The notes under the pieces: generated by a model | What the model saw: the letters and a program-made list of their open reading frames with translations, nothing else | Told to the model about the DNA's origin: nothing | Databases searched by the model: none | Shown: in pieces, positions 35,903 through 48,840 of the stretch | How positions within the stretch are numbered: position 1 is the stretch's first letter | How the letters are laid out: each line of letters opens with the position of its first letter | Assembly (NCBI GenBank): GCA_013180625.2 | Contig: SNVD02013305.1 | Location: forward strand, 732,939 to 796,938 | DNA length: 64,000 nucleotides | DNA from: Boswellia sacra | Lineage: Eukaryota; Streptophyta; Magnoliopsida; Sapindales; Burseraceae | Reading direction: 5' to 3' | Position numbers and translations under genes: made by a program

Positions 35903-37439
35903 TTGTTAACACATTAGTGACAGTCAATGAAATAATAAATATGCTTTTTATAATTAAATAACACCTTAAACACCAAGCGCGTCGTTGTTAATGCTCCGGT
36001 CGCAAAGTGCCTAACGTCATTGGTGCGGTAACGTGAACAAATGCAATATGACATTTATACAATTGATAATCAAGAATGTTGCTTAATTTACAGGTACTGA
36101 TCAGATCATTGGCCGGCTCATCACTGGCACTAATAAAAAATAATGATCAGATGACGTTGATAAACAATTGATTGATCAATGGCTTGACTCAGAAACTAAT
36201 TAATAAACAAGAAGGTTACTTTCAAGGTGCTGATGGGATGATTGGCTGGCTTTGTCACCGGCCTTTTCCGCCACACCAATCGAAATACTTGTAGGATATG
36301 GACAAGAAAGTCAACAGGAAAAATGAAATTACTTTGAGCTACGACGACGGAGCCCGTCTGAAGATCATAAAAAAAAATACATAATATATTAAATGCGTGA
36401 GAAAAGAGGCTAACCAGTCCTTGTGAGTTGGAGGAAATTTCCAAGAAAGTCCATAGAAACCTCACTTCTATGCAAAAGACAAATCTTTACATTAGTCCAG
36501 TCAACTGCTGCATCTTGATCTCTTCTTCTTGTCCACTGATTCTATCTCTCTCTAATTTGTCGAGATGCATGCACATGTTTTGTTATCAGTCCAAATTCTT
36601 GACTGCCATTGCAGAAGAGTTTAAGAACGGAAATGGTTTATAAACGGCAAATAATCGATTTTAAATTTTGGACAGTGAAATATTGGGTTAATGGAGAGGT
36701 CAAGTCATTTTATCCTCCTCTTAATACATATTTTATTGGTGACTTACGCATCAAAAGTGGTAAGCATCAAAGTGGTGAATGCAATATATATTATTAGATG
36801 GTCATTGTTTAATGATAATTGACGAGAGAGGTCTTCGTAACCTTTTGAAATAAGAGGTGAGGACATTGATTTTTTACAGAAAATTATTGGTGGTTGGCTA
36901 CTTTTGTCCATGGGCAATTTAAAAGTGGAGGAAAGCAGTTTGCACCAACTATAAAACTTCTCCGAAAGTGTGTGGTGAATCTTGTGGAATCTTCCTTTTA
37001 CAACAACATTTCTTATTTTCGCCATTTACCATCTTAATACAAAACTTTTTTTTTTCTACTTAGTTGTAAATTCATCTTAAGTACTCTAATTTGTTGTTAA
37101 TATAAATGTCTTGTGGATTTGATTCTTTTTCCTTAAAGGTAAAGAAAAGCTAATATCTAAGTAGTATGTTAATATTTGTTCTTATAAATATAAGTATTAT
37201 ATATTTCTGCTTTATGTGAATGTTATAAACATTTGAAAAATTGGACAGGGTTAATCAAATTAAAATTATCAATTTATGTACTATAAATTTAAAGTAATTT
37301 AAATTATTTCCGTTAATATAAAAATAAAATATTTTAATAAAATTTCTAAAATATATTTAAGGTTCAGGAAAAATATATGATTTATTAATTTAATTTATAT
37401 AGAAAAATTATTTACTGATTAGTCTCTCGTTAAGGACCT
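35903..37439. other. Intergenic, no gene recognised
   Basis: Contains short open frames at 36,196-36,797 on both strands without recognisable domains. 36,900-37,000 ('gtggaggaaagcagtttgcaccaac') loosely resembles promoter-proximal DNA of both TNL genes (11,930-12,010 and 38,995-39,040), so some of it is probably an old copy of a TNL upstream region. Confidence 0.4.
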
Positions 37440-39487
37440 TTGAAATTAAGCATTAAACTCATTCAGTGACTTCAAAATCACGTAGTGATTGAATTGACGC
37501 AAAAATGTAAAATTCTTTTTGCTGAAAAAGGAGGAAAGAAAGAGAGAAGAATAAATATAGTTACCGAATCCTTGAGTGGCAGTTAAAAGCACACTTTCAA
37601 AATATCATGTGACCACGATCACCATGCAAGTGACATCGCAATCAATGTCTCAAGCCTCTCATCATAATAAATCAAGCATAAAAAATTTCACAATTGAATC
37701 AACATCATCACCGAATTCACAACCACCACCACAACCTCAATCAAAGTAGGAAAAGTTGAAGTAACAAGTGCTCAATTTAAACACAAACGCAAAATAGGGA
37801 TTAGGAATTAATACATGCTCTGTCTGTTGCGTTTCTGTATTGAGGGTTTTTTAAGTTTCTTTCTCTAAAACACCAATTAAGAAACCAGCTGCGATTAAAA
37901 TTAGGAATTTTTTGGAGATGTGAAATGGGGGTAGACTTCTACTATTTTTGGTAAATCGTCCGTTTTACAAACAAACAAAAATTTATACGAGGAATCTGGA
38001 GATAAAAACCCCACTGCAAATGAAAATGTGTCAAATGTGGTGGCTGCTTTTGTTCAGAGGATACAAGGATTAAGGGTTCAGTTTTTCTTGTGCTTTGGGT
38101 CACAGAAATTTCCCATATGATCAAACTCCATGGAAGGAATTGTTACATACTTTTGGGTATTGCACTGAACACAACTACACGGTCAATATATCAATATTCC
38201 ACTAAATTAGGAGCTAAGGACAACCTTGATCTTTTGCTTGATTAAACATTAATTTGTTTTGACTATTAAAACATCAATATTATTATATTGGAATAAAAAT
38301 TAATTTATTAGTAATTTTGAATACGTAATTTAGAAAAGATTTTCCAAAATGTTTTTAGGAAAATAGCAGTTGAGGCAAAAAAGATTTTGAAACTAAGTTC
38401 AAAGAATCAATATAACCCCAAATCAATTTGAACACAGGAAAATGTATCAAATTTGTTCTATATATTAAGAAAATTAAACAGAAGAAAACTTATTATGTTA
38501 TAAAACCTTAAGTGCGAACATGTCTTTTTATATACGCCAATTAAGGGAGTAAATGCTATTTGCCCTCTTAAGAGAACATTAAAATGTACATTTTCTTAGA
38601 TTTTAATACTTCTTAATATTAATGTCTTGTGGATTTGATTTTTTTTTTCATTTTTCTCGCATCTTAAAAAAGGTTAACCTACATATCTAAGTAATATGTT
38701 CCATATTTCCTCTTATAATTGTCAAGTACCATATATTTCTACTATATATGCGTATGATAAACATTTGAATGGACAGAATTAAATTAAATTTATCAATTTA
38801 TCTAATATAACTTTTTAATACTATATCTAAATTATGTTTAAATTTGTGTTCGATCTATTTATTTATTTTTTAAAAATTCGTTTACTGATTCGTCCTTGTT
38901 AAGCAAAGTGTACAATCTCTACCCAGACACCAAACCTGAAAATTTAAACGAGAATTAGAGGTGTACGTGTAGTTAGGTAGCATTGAATTGACCAAGACAG
39001 AGGCACCAACTATCAAAATTCGCTGAAAATATGCTGTGGACCTAGTTGTAATTTCATTCCTTCAACTCCGTTGGAGCGTCGAGGACCTTCAAAACCAAAC
39101 TGTGTCTCAACTAATAAAGTTTACTACATATAGGGATAACTTAATAAAGTTAAAACCCCTGAGGTTTCATGAACCACACTTGAACTCCCATGCAAGCTCC
39201 CTTGCCGTCAATAGTTATTGGAAACAATACTTGTTTTTAAATCAGCGTCGATCTTCAGCTGCTCCTCAGCCAGGTTCAGATCTGCATCGTCTGGGCTAGC
39301 TACCTGCCGTCCATCAATATCTCTCCGCTTTGTGAATATCTTATTTACTTTCTAATAGAGAGTTTTGTGATAGATATTTTTACTGCACAACTTGATCTAG
39401 TGGAATTACTATTCTTGCATATTTTGTCTACTAACTTTCTTACAGTCCGTTTTCTGTGGCAGCACATCTAGTCGATCTCAAAGTTAA
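37440..39487 (+). promoter_or_regulatory. Upstream region and 5' UTR of TNL gene 2
   Basis: Paralogous to 10,800-12,515 before gene 1, including the W-box at 38988-38993, the conserved 5' UTR tract near 39,290-39,320 and the acceptor 'gtggcag' ending at 39463. The UTR exon 'cacatctagtcgatctcaaagttaa' is cut by the copia insertion at 39487/39488. It resumes at 44881 after the 5-bp duplication. Confidence 0.6.
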
Positions 39488-40051
39488 TGTTATACACAAG
39501 CGGAAACGATAACCAACCGAACAACCCAAAAATGCACAACCACAACTATGCCAGATAATTGAATATAATAGCAACTAAAGAGACAACCAATCAACCATAA
39601 TGCAGAAATAGAAAACACACCAGGATTTAACGAGGTTCGGTATTAGTACCTACGTCCTCGGGCGTCGCTGAAGAAACTTTCCACTATCTTCAAAGAGAAT
39701 TACAAACTTTTAGGCCACAATACAAATACCACAACTATTGGGCCAAACTACAATTACCCAAATAGTTGGGTCAAACTGTAATTACTCAAACAATTGGGCA
39801 ATACTACAAATACCCAAAATAAAAGAAGAAAAACAAATATTACAAACTTTAAGGTCCTTAATTAAAGGCCCTTAAACTATGAGGTCTTATATGTGAGATC
39901 TTACAAATATAGGAGGGTGAATGATATTTCACTTGGGACACTTATTCATTTCCCAAAAGGCTTCTTTTATAAGCCTACAAAAGTCACAAGCTTTGCTATT
40001 TAAGCAATGTAGGATCTTTCATTTTGTGCATATGAGCCACAAAGCTCAATA
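39488..40051 (-). repeat. 3' LTR of the copia element
   Basis: Reads TGTTATACACAAG at its left edge on the plus strand. At its inner edge (the element's U3 start) the expected terminal CA of the plus strand has become TA, compared with CA in the other LTR. Confidence 0.95.
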
Positions 40052-40063
40052 AATCTCCACCTT
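40052..40063 (-). other. Polypurine tract of the copia element
   Basis: On the minus strand AAGGTGGAGATT lies directly against the 3' LTR. This is the usual copia plus-strand primer signature. Confidence 0.85.
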
Positions 40064-40152
40064 GGCGAATATGCCAATCCACCACAAGACTTTTCTTTTT
40101 CTCATATTCTCTATCACAACTGCAACGCCTACAAATACGCCCAATGGCGCGA

Positions 40153-43100
40153 TCAAACTCGCACAATGTTGATCAAGTCCAAACAATGACTGAACTTGAT
40201 CGATGTCACAACCTTAGTCAACATATCTGCAGGATTTTCGGCAGTCTCAATCTTCTGAAGTAAGATTCTTCCTTCATCAATGATCTCCCGCACAAAATGA
40301 TAACGAACATCAATATGCTTCGTACGAACATGGAACACTGGATTCTTCACTAAGTGGATAGCACTCTGACTGTCAGAATAAAGACTGATCTTCTTCTGTC
40401 CAATTCCCAATTCATCCAGTAATCCCTGTAACCAAATAGCTTCCTTCACAGCCTCTGTTATTGCCATATACTCTGCCTCTGTAGTAGACAAAGCCACTGT
40501 AGACTATAAAGTAGACTTCCAACTCACTGGTGCTCTTGCAAGAGTAAACACATAACCGGTTGTCGACCGACGTTTATCCAAATCACCAGCATAATCTGAA
40601 TCAACATAACCAATAGCATACTGACCACATGTATCATCTCTCTCAAAGACTAAGCTAACATCCACGGTTTTCAACAAATACCGTAGAATCCATTTCACTG
40701 CTTGCCAATGTCCTTTACCAGGATCATGCATATACCTGCTCACAACTCCAACTGCATGTGAAATGTCGGGTCTTGTACACACCATAGCATACATCAGGCT
40801 ACTAACTGCATTAGCATACGGAACTCGAGACATATACTCTCGTTCCTCATCTGTACTAGGAGATAAAGATGCACTGAGCTTCATATGAGGAGCAAGTGGG
40901 GTACTTACAGGTTTTGACTGCTCTGTAATGCCAAACCGCTGTAATATCTTCTTCAGATACTGCTTCTGAGTCAAATAAATCTTGCTTCTTCCTCTATCTC
41001 TGCTAATCTCCATGCCAAGAATCTTCTTAGCTTCACCCAAATCCTTCATCTCAAACTCTCGATTCAGCTGAGTCTTCAACTTTGCAATTTCTTCGACATT
41101 TGTCGAAGCTATCAACATGTCATCAACATACAAGAGTAGATAAATGAAAGAACCATCATGTAGCCTCCGAAAATACACACAGTTATCAAATTTGCTTCTT
41201 GTGTACCTCTGACCCATCATAAACCGATCAAATCGCTTATACCACTGTCTGGGAGATTGCTTCAAACCATAAAGCGATCTTTTCAGTTTGCATACCAAAT
41301 TTTCCTTACCAGCAACTTTGAATCCCTCTGGCTGAGTCATATAGATTTCCTCTTCCAAGTCACCATGTAAAAATGTAGTTTTTACATCAAGTTGAACTAG
41401 TTCCATATTCATCTGAGCTACCAAAGCCAACAAAATTCTAATGGAAGAATGTTTCACAACTGGAGAAAATACCTCATTGTAGTCAATTCCTTCCCTCTGA
41501 GTGTAGCCTTTAGCTACCAACCTTGCCTTGTAGCGGATGTTATTCTTGTCAGGAAATCCATCTTTCTTTGCATACACCCATTTGCATCCAATTGCCTTTT
41601 TACCCTTCGGTAGTTGAGCTAGCTCCCAAGTTTCATTCTTCTGAAGAGACTGCATCTCTTCGCTCATAGCTTTCTTCCACTCATCAACTTCAGAACATCT
41701 GACTGCCTCTCTATAAGTGGAAGGAACATCAGCATCTACAATTGGAAGTGCATAGGCCACAATATCAGCAAATCGAGCAGGACTGTGAATCTCACGTCTT
41801 GGCCTATTAACTGCAATAGATTCTTGTTGCTGTAGAGGTTCCTGAGTAGAACCGTCACCATCATCTACCAAATCCTCCTCTGTCACAGGAGTACCATCAT
41901 CTGTCTCAACAGATCTAACTGGGTTTAATGTCGTCGTTTCAAACTCCACCTGCTGCTGAGTATGCTCCACCTGCTGCGGAGTACCATTCATCTTTGTCTA
42001 GTTTTCTGATTTTTTCAACATTGAAGACTCATCAAATGTCACATCTCTACTGGATATAATCTTCCTCGAACTAGGACACCAAAGACGATATCCTTTTACT
42101 CCAGAAGCAAATCCTAAGAAAATCGCTTTCTTGGCTCTAGGATCCAGCTTAGATTGTTTCACACGATAATATGCAGTAGAACCAAAAACATGTAAAGAAT
42201 CATAATCAGAAATAGGTTGTCCAGACCATACCTCCAATGGAGTTCTATCACCAATAGCAGCTGAAGGTAGACGATTAATGAGATGACACGCATAAGTCAC
42301 AGCCTCAGCCCAAAATTCCTTGCCCAACCCAGCATTGGACAACATACACCGAACTTTCTCCAGCAATGTCCGGTTCATGCGTTCTGCCACCCCATTCTGC
42401 TGTGGTGTACCTCTAACAGTAAAATGACGTACAATACCTTCATCTTGACACAATTTCAAAAACTGATCACTGCAATACTCACCACCATTGTCTGTTCTGA
42501 GATGCTTGATCTTCTTGCCAGTCTGTGTCTCAATCATCTTTTTCCATTTAAGGAAAGCACGAAGTACATCATCTTTTGATTTCAAACAGTACACCCAAGT
42601 TCTTCTGGAAAAGTCATCAACAAAAGTGACAAAGTAGTGCCTACCTCCCATAGATGCGGTTTTAGTAGGTTCCCACACATCTGAGTGAACGTAATCAAGA
42701 ATACCCTTGGTATTATGAATAGCAGTGCCAAATTTCACTCTCTTCTGCTTTCCCAGAACACAATGCTCACAAAAATCCAGCTTGCAGGTCTTTGCACCTT
42801 TCAATAAGCCTCGTTTCACTAAACTGAATAAGGCTTTCTCACCTGCATGTCCCAAACGCATATGCCACATTCTCGTAATCTCTGAATCTGCATCATTATC
42901 AGAAACCGTAGCCGCTGATCCAGTAACTGTACTACCATTATAGTAATATAAGTTGTTCATCCTAGTGCCTTTCAATACCACAAGAGCGCCTGAAGTGACC
43001 CTCAAAATACCATCTCGAATAGATATACCACAGCCTTTAGATTCCAAGGCTCCCAAAGAGATGAGATTCTTCTTTAACTTCGGTACATACCGAACATCTG

Positions 43101-44151
43101 TCAGAACTCTAGTCAGTCCATCATGATTTCTCAATCGGATCGAACCTATCCCAGCAGTATGACAAATATCATCATTGCCCATATACACAACTCCACAATC
43201 AAGCTCTTCAAACTGAAAGAACCAATCCCGATGTAGACGCATATGATAAGTACAACCCGAATCCATAATCCACTCATCAGAAACAGAAGTGGATGGATGA
43301 CCAACTAGACATATATCTGAATCACTATCATCCTCACGCTCAACAACACATGCATCAGAAACAGCCTTGCCCTTATCTTTCTTTTTTAACTTAGGACAAT
43401 CTTTCTTCCAATGCCTTTTCTCACGACAAAAGGCACACTCATCTTTTCCTAATCTACCCCTCGACCAAGATTTTCTCATTTTTCCTGGTTTCCTACTTTG
43501 ACTACGCCCTCTCACTATCAATGCATCTACTGACTCATCCCTATGTTCCCTTTGATCTTTCTTACGAATTTCATAATTCAACAAAGCAGAACAGACTTCT
43601 TTAAAAGACAGTTTATCTTTCCCTTGGATAAGAGTAATGCACAAATGATCTAATTAATCCGGAAGTGAGCCAATCAATAGCATAGCCTTAATTTCATCTT
43701 TGAAGGTTTCATCTAAGTTTAATAAATCAGCAATTAACTTATTAAACTCATCAATATGAGAACTGATACTCATACTTGGTTTCAACTGGAGACGGAACAA
43801 TCTCTTCAATAGATACAGCCGATTCTCATTGCTTTTCTTCATATATTTGTTCTCCAGCGCCTTCCACAATTTGTTTGCAGATGTCTCTTTAGTGAACGGA
43901 TACTTTTGTTCTCTACACAAGCAAGAGCGAATCAACCTACAAGCTTTTATATTAAGCCTGTCCCAATCTCTTGCACTGATATCTTCTGGTTTTGTTTCTT
44001 CCAGAACAATATCCAAATCCTACTAATACAACCCGTCCAACACCTGACTCTGCCATAAACCGAAATTATTTCGACCATCAAATTTTTCAACATCTATTTT
44101 TGCATTTGTCATGGTCACTATCTTCTCTGATACAGTCGACGATGATGTCAT
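40153..44151 (-). pseudogene. Copia gag-pol polyprotein, broken by five in-frame stops
   Basis: One continuous frame runs from an ATG at 44149-44151 to the terminal stop at 40153-40155, about 1,330 codons, without frameshift. It is interrupted by TAG at 44023-44025, TAG at 44020-44022, TAA at 43654-43656, TAG at 41998-42000 and TAG at 40504-40506. Gag is followed by a CCHC knuckle (CAFCREKRHWKKDC), a protease DSG motif, an integrase zinc finger and D,D,E core, a reverse transcriptase with YVDD, and an RNase H segment. Four of the stops are TAG, as expected from C-to-T change of CAG glutamine codons. The RT has DVKTTFLHG where most relatives have DVKTAFLHG. It cannot make its enzymes without readthrough. 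Confidence 0.92.
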
Positions 44152-44302
44152 AACTACCTCTCACAAATAAGCTCAATACACAAATCACCAATAACCAAGC
44201 TCCAACAAACTATTATATTCAATAACTAGCAATCCAAAATCAACAGCCCAGAACAGTATTAAGTGCTTCAATGAAATAGCCACTAACTACCCAAAACCTT
44301 CG

Positions 44303-44314
44303 GCTCTGATACCA
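44303..44314 (-). other. Primer-binding site, initiator Met-tRNA
   Basis: On the minus strand TGGTATCAGAGC follows the 5' LTR after two bases. It is complementary to the 3' end of plant initiator methionine tRNA and is typical of Ty1-copia elements. Confidence 0.93.
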
Positions 44315-44316
44315 AT

Positions 44317-44880
44317 TGTTATGCACAAGCGAAAACGATAACCAACCGAACAACCCAAAAATGCACAACCACAACTATGCCAGATAATTGAATATAATAG
44401 CAACTAAAGAGGCAACCAATCAACTATAATGCAGAAATAGAAAACACACCAGGATTTAACGAGGTTTGGTATTACTACCTACGTCCTCGGGCGCCGCTGA
44501 AGAAACTTTCTACTATCTTTAAAGAGAATTACAAACTTTTGGGTCACAATACAAATACCACAACTATTAGGCCAAACTATAATTATCCAAATAGTTGGGT
44601 CAAACTGTAATTACCCAAACAATTGGGCAATATTACAAATACCCAAAACAAAAGAAGAAAAATAAATATTATAAACTTTAAGGTCCTTAATGAAAGGCCC
44701 TTAAACTATGAGGTCTTATATGTGAGACCTTACAAATATAGAAGGGTGAAGGATATTTCACTTGGGACACTTATTCATTTCTCAAAAGGCTTCTTTTATA
44801 AGCCTACAAAAATTCCAAGCTTTGCTATTTAAGCAATGTGGGATCTTTCATTTTGTGCATGCGAGCCACAAAGCTCAACA
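44317..44880 (-). repeat. 5' LTR of the copia element
   Basis: Begins TGTTATGCACAAG and ends GCTCAACA on the plus strand, with the canonical TG...CA ends intact. Its outer edge lies 15 bases before the start codon of the gene 2 TIR exon. Confidence 0.95.
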
Positions 44881-44895
44881 GTTAAGTGGTTGTTC

Positions 44896-45600
44896 ATGGC
44901 TTCTTCTTCAGTGATCACTACTACTCCCCAAAACAAGTATCAGGTTTTTCTTAGCTTCAGAGGCGAGGACACCCGCCTCAATTTCACCAGTCATCTCCAC
45001 GAAGCTCTCCGTTTGAAAACGTTTGTAACTTTTATAGATGATGAACTTAAGAAAGGAGAAGAAATTTCTGACTCTCTTTTGAGAGCAATACAAGAATCAA
45101 CGATTTCTGTTATCATTTTCTCAAAAACCTATGCATCCTCCAGATGGTGCCTTAACGAACTTGTAGAAATCATCAGATGCAAGAAGACATCGGGACAGAT
45201 CGTAATACCAGTTTTCTACAACGTTGATCCATCTCATGTAAGAAAGCAAAGTGAGGCTTTCGGGGAGGAGTTTGCCGTGCTTGAAGAACGCTTTAAGGAC
45301 AACGTAGAGGCTGTGCAGAGTTGGAGGAGTGCTTTGACTGAGGCAGGCAATCTATCCGGCTGGACTATAGATAGGCTTGGAACCGGGGCGGGGCGGGTAC
45401 GGGGCAGCAGGTATCCAGCCCCGCCCCGCCCAATTATTTTTTGCCCCGCCCCGCCCTGCCCCGCCAAATTTCTATTATACCCCTGTAATATTTATATTTT
45501 TGCAACTTCATCCCCTGGAAAATTAATTTTAAGTCTATTCATACAACATACTCACAACCGGAAAAAAAAAAACAAATATAGTCTATCCAATTACCAATAA
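44896..45600 (+). CDS. TNL gene 2, TIR exon running into a transposon tail
   Basis: Encodes a complete TIR domain nearly identical to that of gene 1: SFRGEDTR, the catalytic-type glutamate in SSRWCLNELVEI, and the helices to GNLSGWTID. At 45372 the hAT element B begins, and the frame continues through its GC-rich end for about 75 more codons (RLGTGAGRVRGSRYP and on) to a stop at 45598-45600. The natural start is 44896, shared with gene 1. The frame is also open upstream into the LTR, to an ATG at 44836. Plant TIR-only proteins can be active NADases and signal through EDS1, so a truncated product could matter. Whether it is expressed is unknown: its promoter is separated from it by 5.4 kb of retrotransposon. 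Confidence 0.7.
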   Translation: MASSSVITTTPQNKYQVFLSFRGEDTRLNFTSHLHEALRLKTFVTFIDDELKKGEEISDSLLRAIQESTISVIIFSKTYASSRWCLNELVEIIRCKKTSGQIVIPVFYNVDPSHVRKQSEAFGEEFAVLEERFKDNVEAVQSWRSALTEAGNLSGWTIDRLGTGAGRVRGSRYPAPPRPIIFCPAPPCPAKFLLYPCNIYIFATSSPGKLILSLFIQHTHNRKKKNKYSLSNYQ

Positions 45601-45651
45601 TCATGCTCAAAACAAAAAAAAGTCAAATATATATGAAACATCCCTCATTTC

Positions 45652-47907
45652 TCACAAAAATAACAATGAACTTTCTTCCTCATCATCCAGTGGTGATTCG
45701 TTTCCAACCATCTCTTCTTGGGGAATTACACCTAACAACATAATCATCAAATTAGTAAATGAAAATAGAGACGAAATAAAAAAATAATAATCCATAAAAT
45801 ATACTTGATATGAAAAATAACCTCTCATTTGTAGCCATAACCAATTTTGAGTACACATTAATGCCTCCAATGTGTCAGGAAGAAGTCTACTGTGATGTGG
45901 ACTCAAAACTCTACCACTGGTGCTAAAAGCAGACTCAGATGGAACTGTGGACACTGGAATAGCTAAAATATCTCTAGCAATAGCAGACAAAACAGGAAAT
46001 TTACTCTTATTCATCTTCCACCAAAGCAAAATATCAAAGTCTGGACCCTTGCTAACTACATGATCCTCCAAATAAATATCTAACTCAGACTTTTTTTGCA
46101 ATCCCATATTAGTAGATTTCCTATATTTTTCAAATTCAATCATAAAATCACCTAATGCACTTTCCCCTGTAACACCTTCGGTAACCGGTAAATTTGCATC
46201 AATTTCACTTTGTCCATCACCCAAACCCAATCTATATTGATAATCTAACACCAAACCTTCACAAAGACTATGCACTTTCTCAATATACTCAAATGCACAA
46301 TCTCCATAAATCTTCTTGTATACGAACTCCACCATTACCATTTCACATCCAGGATCCAAAACAACAGCCACAGCTAACACACCATGGATAACATTCCAAT
46401 ATTTTCAAACTTTTCTATCATTGCACTAGCCATTTCCTCAATCTTTTTGCAAGAAGATGTAAGCCAAGAGGTCAAAGATAATCTTAACTCACCAATTGCT
46501 GGAAAAAACTTGTTTGCTGTAGGATAATTTGTCCCAGAAAACATTTCAGTCAACTTATAAAATTTTTCTAAATGCTCACACACTAGTTCTGCTTTTAACC
46601 ACTCTTCTTTCGTAGGCAAATTCTTATAGTGGCCATCACGCTCCTTTAAACGAGCAAACACATCTTTTTAGGCTAAAGTTGTGCTCAACATTTTATAAGT
46701 AGAGTTCCACCTAGTTCTACAATCAAGAGACAATTTTTTTTTAATGTCACTTTCAAGTGGCGTGTCGTCTCCTCAAACATTTCTATTCTCTTAGGTGTAG
46801 ATGTCCAAAAAGCAACACTATCCCTCACCTTCTCAATGCTCTCTCCAATCACATCTAAACCATCTTTGACTATTAGGTTTAATATATGAGCACAACACCT
46901 CATGTGAAAAAATTTCCCACCCAACATCAAATGTCTATCTCCTAATCTATGAACTACTAGATTTATCATGGAATCATTGGTAGAACAATTATCCACAGTT
47001 AAAGTTGATAATTTCCTTTCCAAATTCCAATCATACAAACACTTAACCAATACCTCTTTAAGACATTCTACTGTATGTGGAGCCGGCACATATACAAACC
47101 TAACCATAATAAACATAAAAATTATGAGAAACTGTACTTAATGTGAATAAACAAAAAACATAAGATTTTAACTTTTAAGACATACCTTAAAATCCGATTG
47201 TGGAGTTTCCATGAATTGTCAATGAAATGAGCTGTTATAACCATATACCCTTTCTTTTGGTTGGTAGAAGTCCATATATCAGTTGTTATAGCAACCCTAG
47301 CTTGCATATTTTCAAATAATTCCATTGTTCTATCTTTCTCACTTTCAAACAACTTGTGTATTTCATTCTTCAATGTCCTTCTACTCATGGGACCAACCAA
47401 AGGTTGGGCATAATTTATTAATTCCCTAAAGCCCTCATATTCAACAAAACGCAATGGAAGTTCATGTAAAATAACCATTTTTGCAACTAAAGCCCTACAA
47501 ACATCCTTATCAAAATCCTCTTTATCTAGTGCTACCAAGCTTGTAAGACTTCCATCACTTTGTCTTTGGAATTTCAAAATGCTTTGTTCCATGGTTGATT
47601 GGTTAACTCGACGGCATCTTTTCAAATGCTTATTTAAATGGGAGGTGCCATCTGAAGCCTTCCCAACTAATTTTGTCCCACAATGGTTACAACGGGCTTT
47701 TGGTTGTCCATCAACAACTATCTTTGTAAAATGTTGCCAAACTACTGATGTGGTCTTCAAAATTTTACTATGTTGAGACAAATCTTCATCTTTTTCCACC
47801 ACTCTCTTACTAGTAGATAATGCAACATCTTCCGAATCTTTATCAAGGTTTAAATCAACATTTGGACTTATTGTGTTTGACATCCCCACTTCTTGTTGTG
47901 AAGACAT
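45652..47907 (-). pseudogene. hAT transposase with BED zinc finger (RICESLEEPER/DAYSLEEPER-like), broken
   Basis: The first exon (47907 down to 47186) has a BED finger (VWQHFTKI, RCNHCGTKL, HLNKHLKRC) and the start of the transposase core (AITTDIWTS). A GT-AG intron at 47100-47185 joins in phase to FVYVPAPHTVE. The core continues through TVDNCSTND and HMRCCAHILNLIV. It ends with the hAT C-terminal dimerisation region (LSAIARDILAIPVSTVPSES and SRLLPDTLEALM). A probable last intron (about 45,734-45,823) precedes a short acidic end. Breaks are a frameshift in a run of nine T (plus strand) at 46734-46742, a TAA stop at 46668-46670 and a frameshift near 46,400. It is a recently dead autonomous-type gene. 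Confidence 0.88.
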
Positions 47908-47929
47908 TGTTTACCTAAAAAAGTAAAAT

Positions 47930-48840
47930 GTATGCAAAATTTAAATTAATTTAAGGGAAAAAAACTAGAAAGCAAGAACTGCATAATAAAAGATTACTTT
48001 GTGAAAAAAGACCACAAGTTAACTGATTTTAACACACTATCACTTCAACTATACTATTTAAATCAATTAACTATTCTCCAAGACTCCAACAGCCTGACCA
48101 AGAATAAATTAAAGGTTCACATATGAAAACTCTTTCTTTGCTTGTTGTATTTTTCAACAGCCCAGTGTAAATCTACTGCTTTTAATATAAAAACTGTTCC
48201 TAGCATACATTTGAAATCTCTAATGTATTATATGCATCTTGTCTCAAATACCGTTGATTTATTTCTTGTTAAAAATGAAGATCATTATTTACTAATAGCA
48301 AGACTTTCATTGCAAGAATAAACTTTGCATATAATTATCATAAGTGCAAAAGAAATGTCCTTTTTTTTGGAGCTGACCTATCCCTTCAATTGATTTTTTA
48401 GTATCTCAAAACACATAAGATCTAAATCATTCTCTTTTCTATTGAAAAAACCAAATATTTAATAAACTCAACACAAGTATTTCTTCTCAGTTTAATTCTT
48501 CATCTATCCAATACAGAACAAAACAACAAGAATCATTAAACCTAAAATTCTATTTCCTTCCTTCAACTGAATTCTCAAAGCAGCTAAACAGAGAGTAGCA
48601 CGAAAAAAGTACAAAAAAAATTATAATAAAACAACAAACATCCCACCCAACCCAAAACTTAAAAATCACAACTTTAACCAACTATGTCGATGAAAACAAA
48701 GCCAGCCATCATAAGTTTCATATAAACAGAACACAAAACGTGATAATTGATAAACCAATGAAACGCACCAGATAATAGAAAAAGCCCGTGATCATGGTTC
48801 ATGGATAAACAAAACCAACCTCAAACTCTGCTCATTAATA
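47930..48840 (-). other. Upstream region of the hAT B transposase
   Basis: AT-rich stretch between the transposase start and the GC-rich leader. It probably holds the element's promoter or a 5' UTR intron. No coding content. Confidence 0.4.

Larger units (their letters stand above)
39488..44880 (-). mobile_element. Ty1-copia LTR retrotransposon, full length but inactive
   Basis: Two 564-bp LTRs (39488-40051 and 44317-44880) flank a minus-strand gag-pol region. A 5-bp target duplication, GTTAA, sits at 39483-39487 and 44881-44885. The primer-binding site and polypurine tract are both present. The domain order protease, integrase, reverse transcriptase, RNase H is that of the copia superfamily; the style resembles the Tork/Tnt1 group. 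By eye about 30 of 564 LTR positions differ, mostly transitions, so the insertion is old enough to have decayed. It lies in the 5' UTR of TNL gene 2, in the opposite orientation. Confidence 0.95.

Noticed and set aside
36196..36797. Cluster of short frames on both strands
   Set aside because: No domain, no conservation with other cluster copies, and ordinary length for AT-rich DNA with a slightly GC-richer spot.
42283..42943. Plus-strand frames inside the copia element
   Set aside because: Shadows of the minus-strand integrase coding region.
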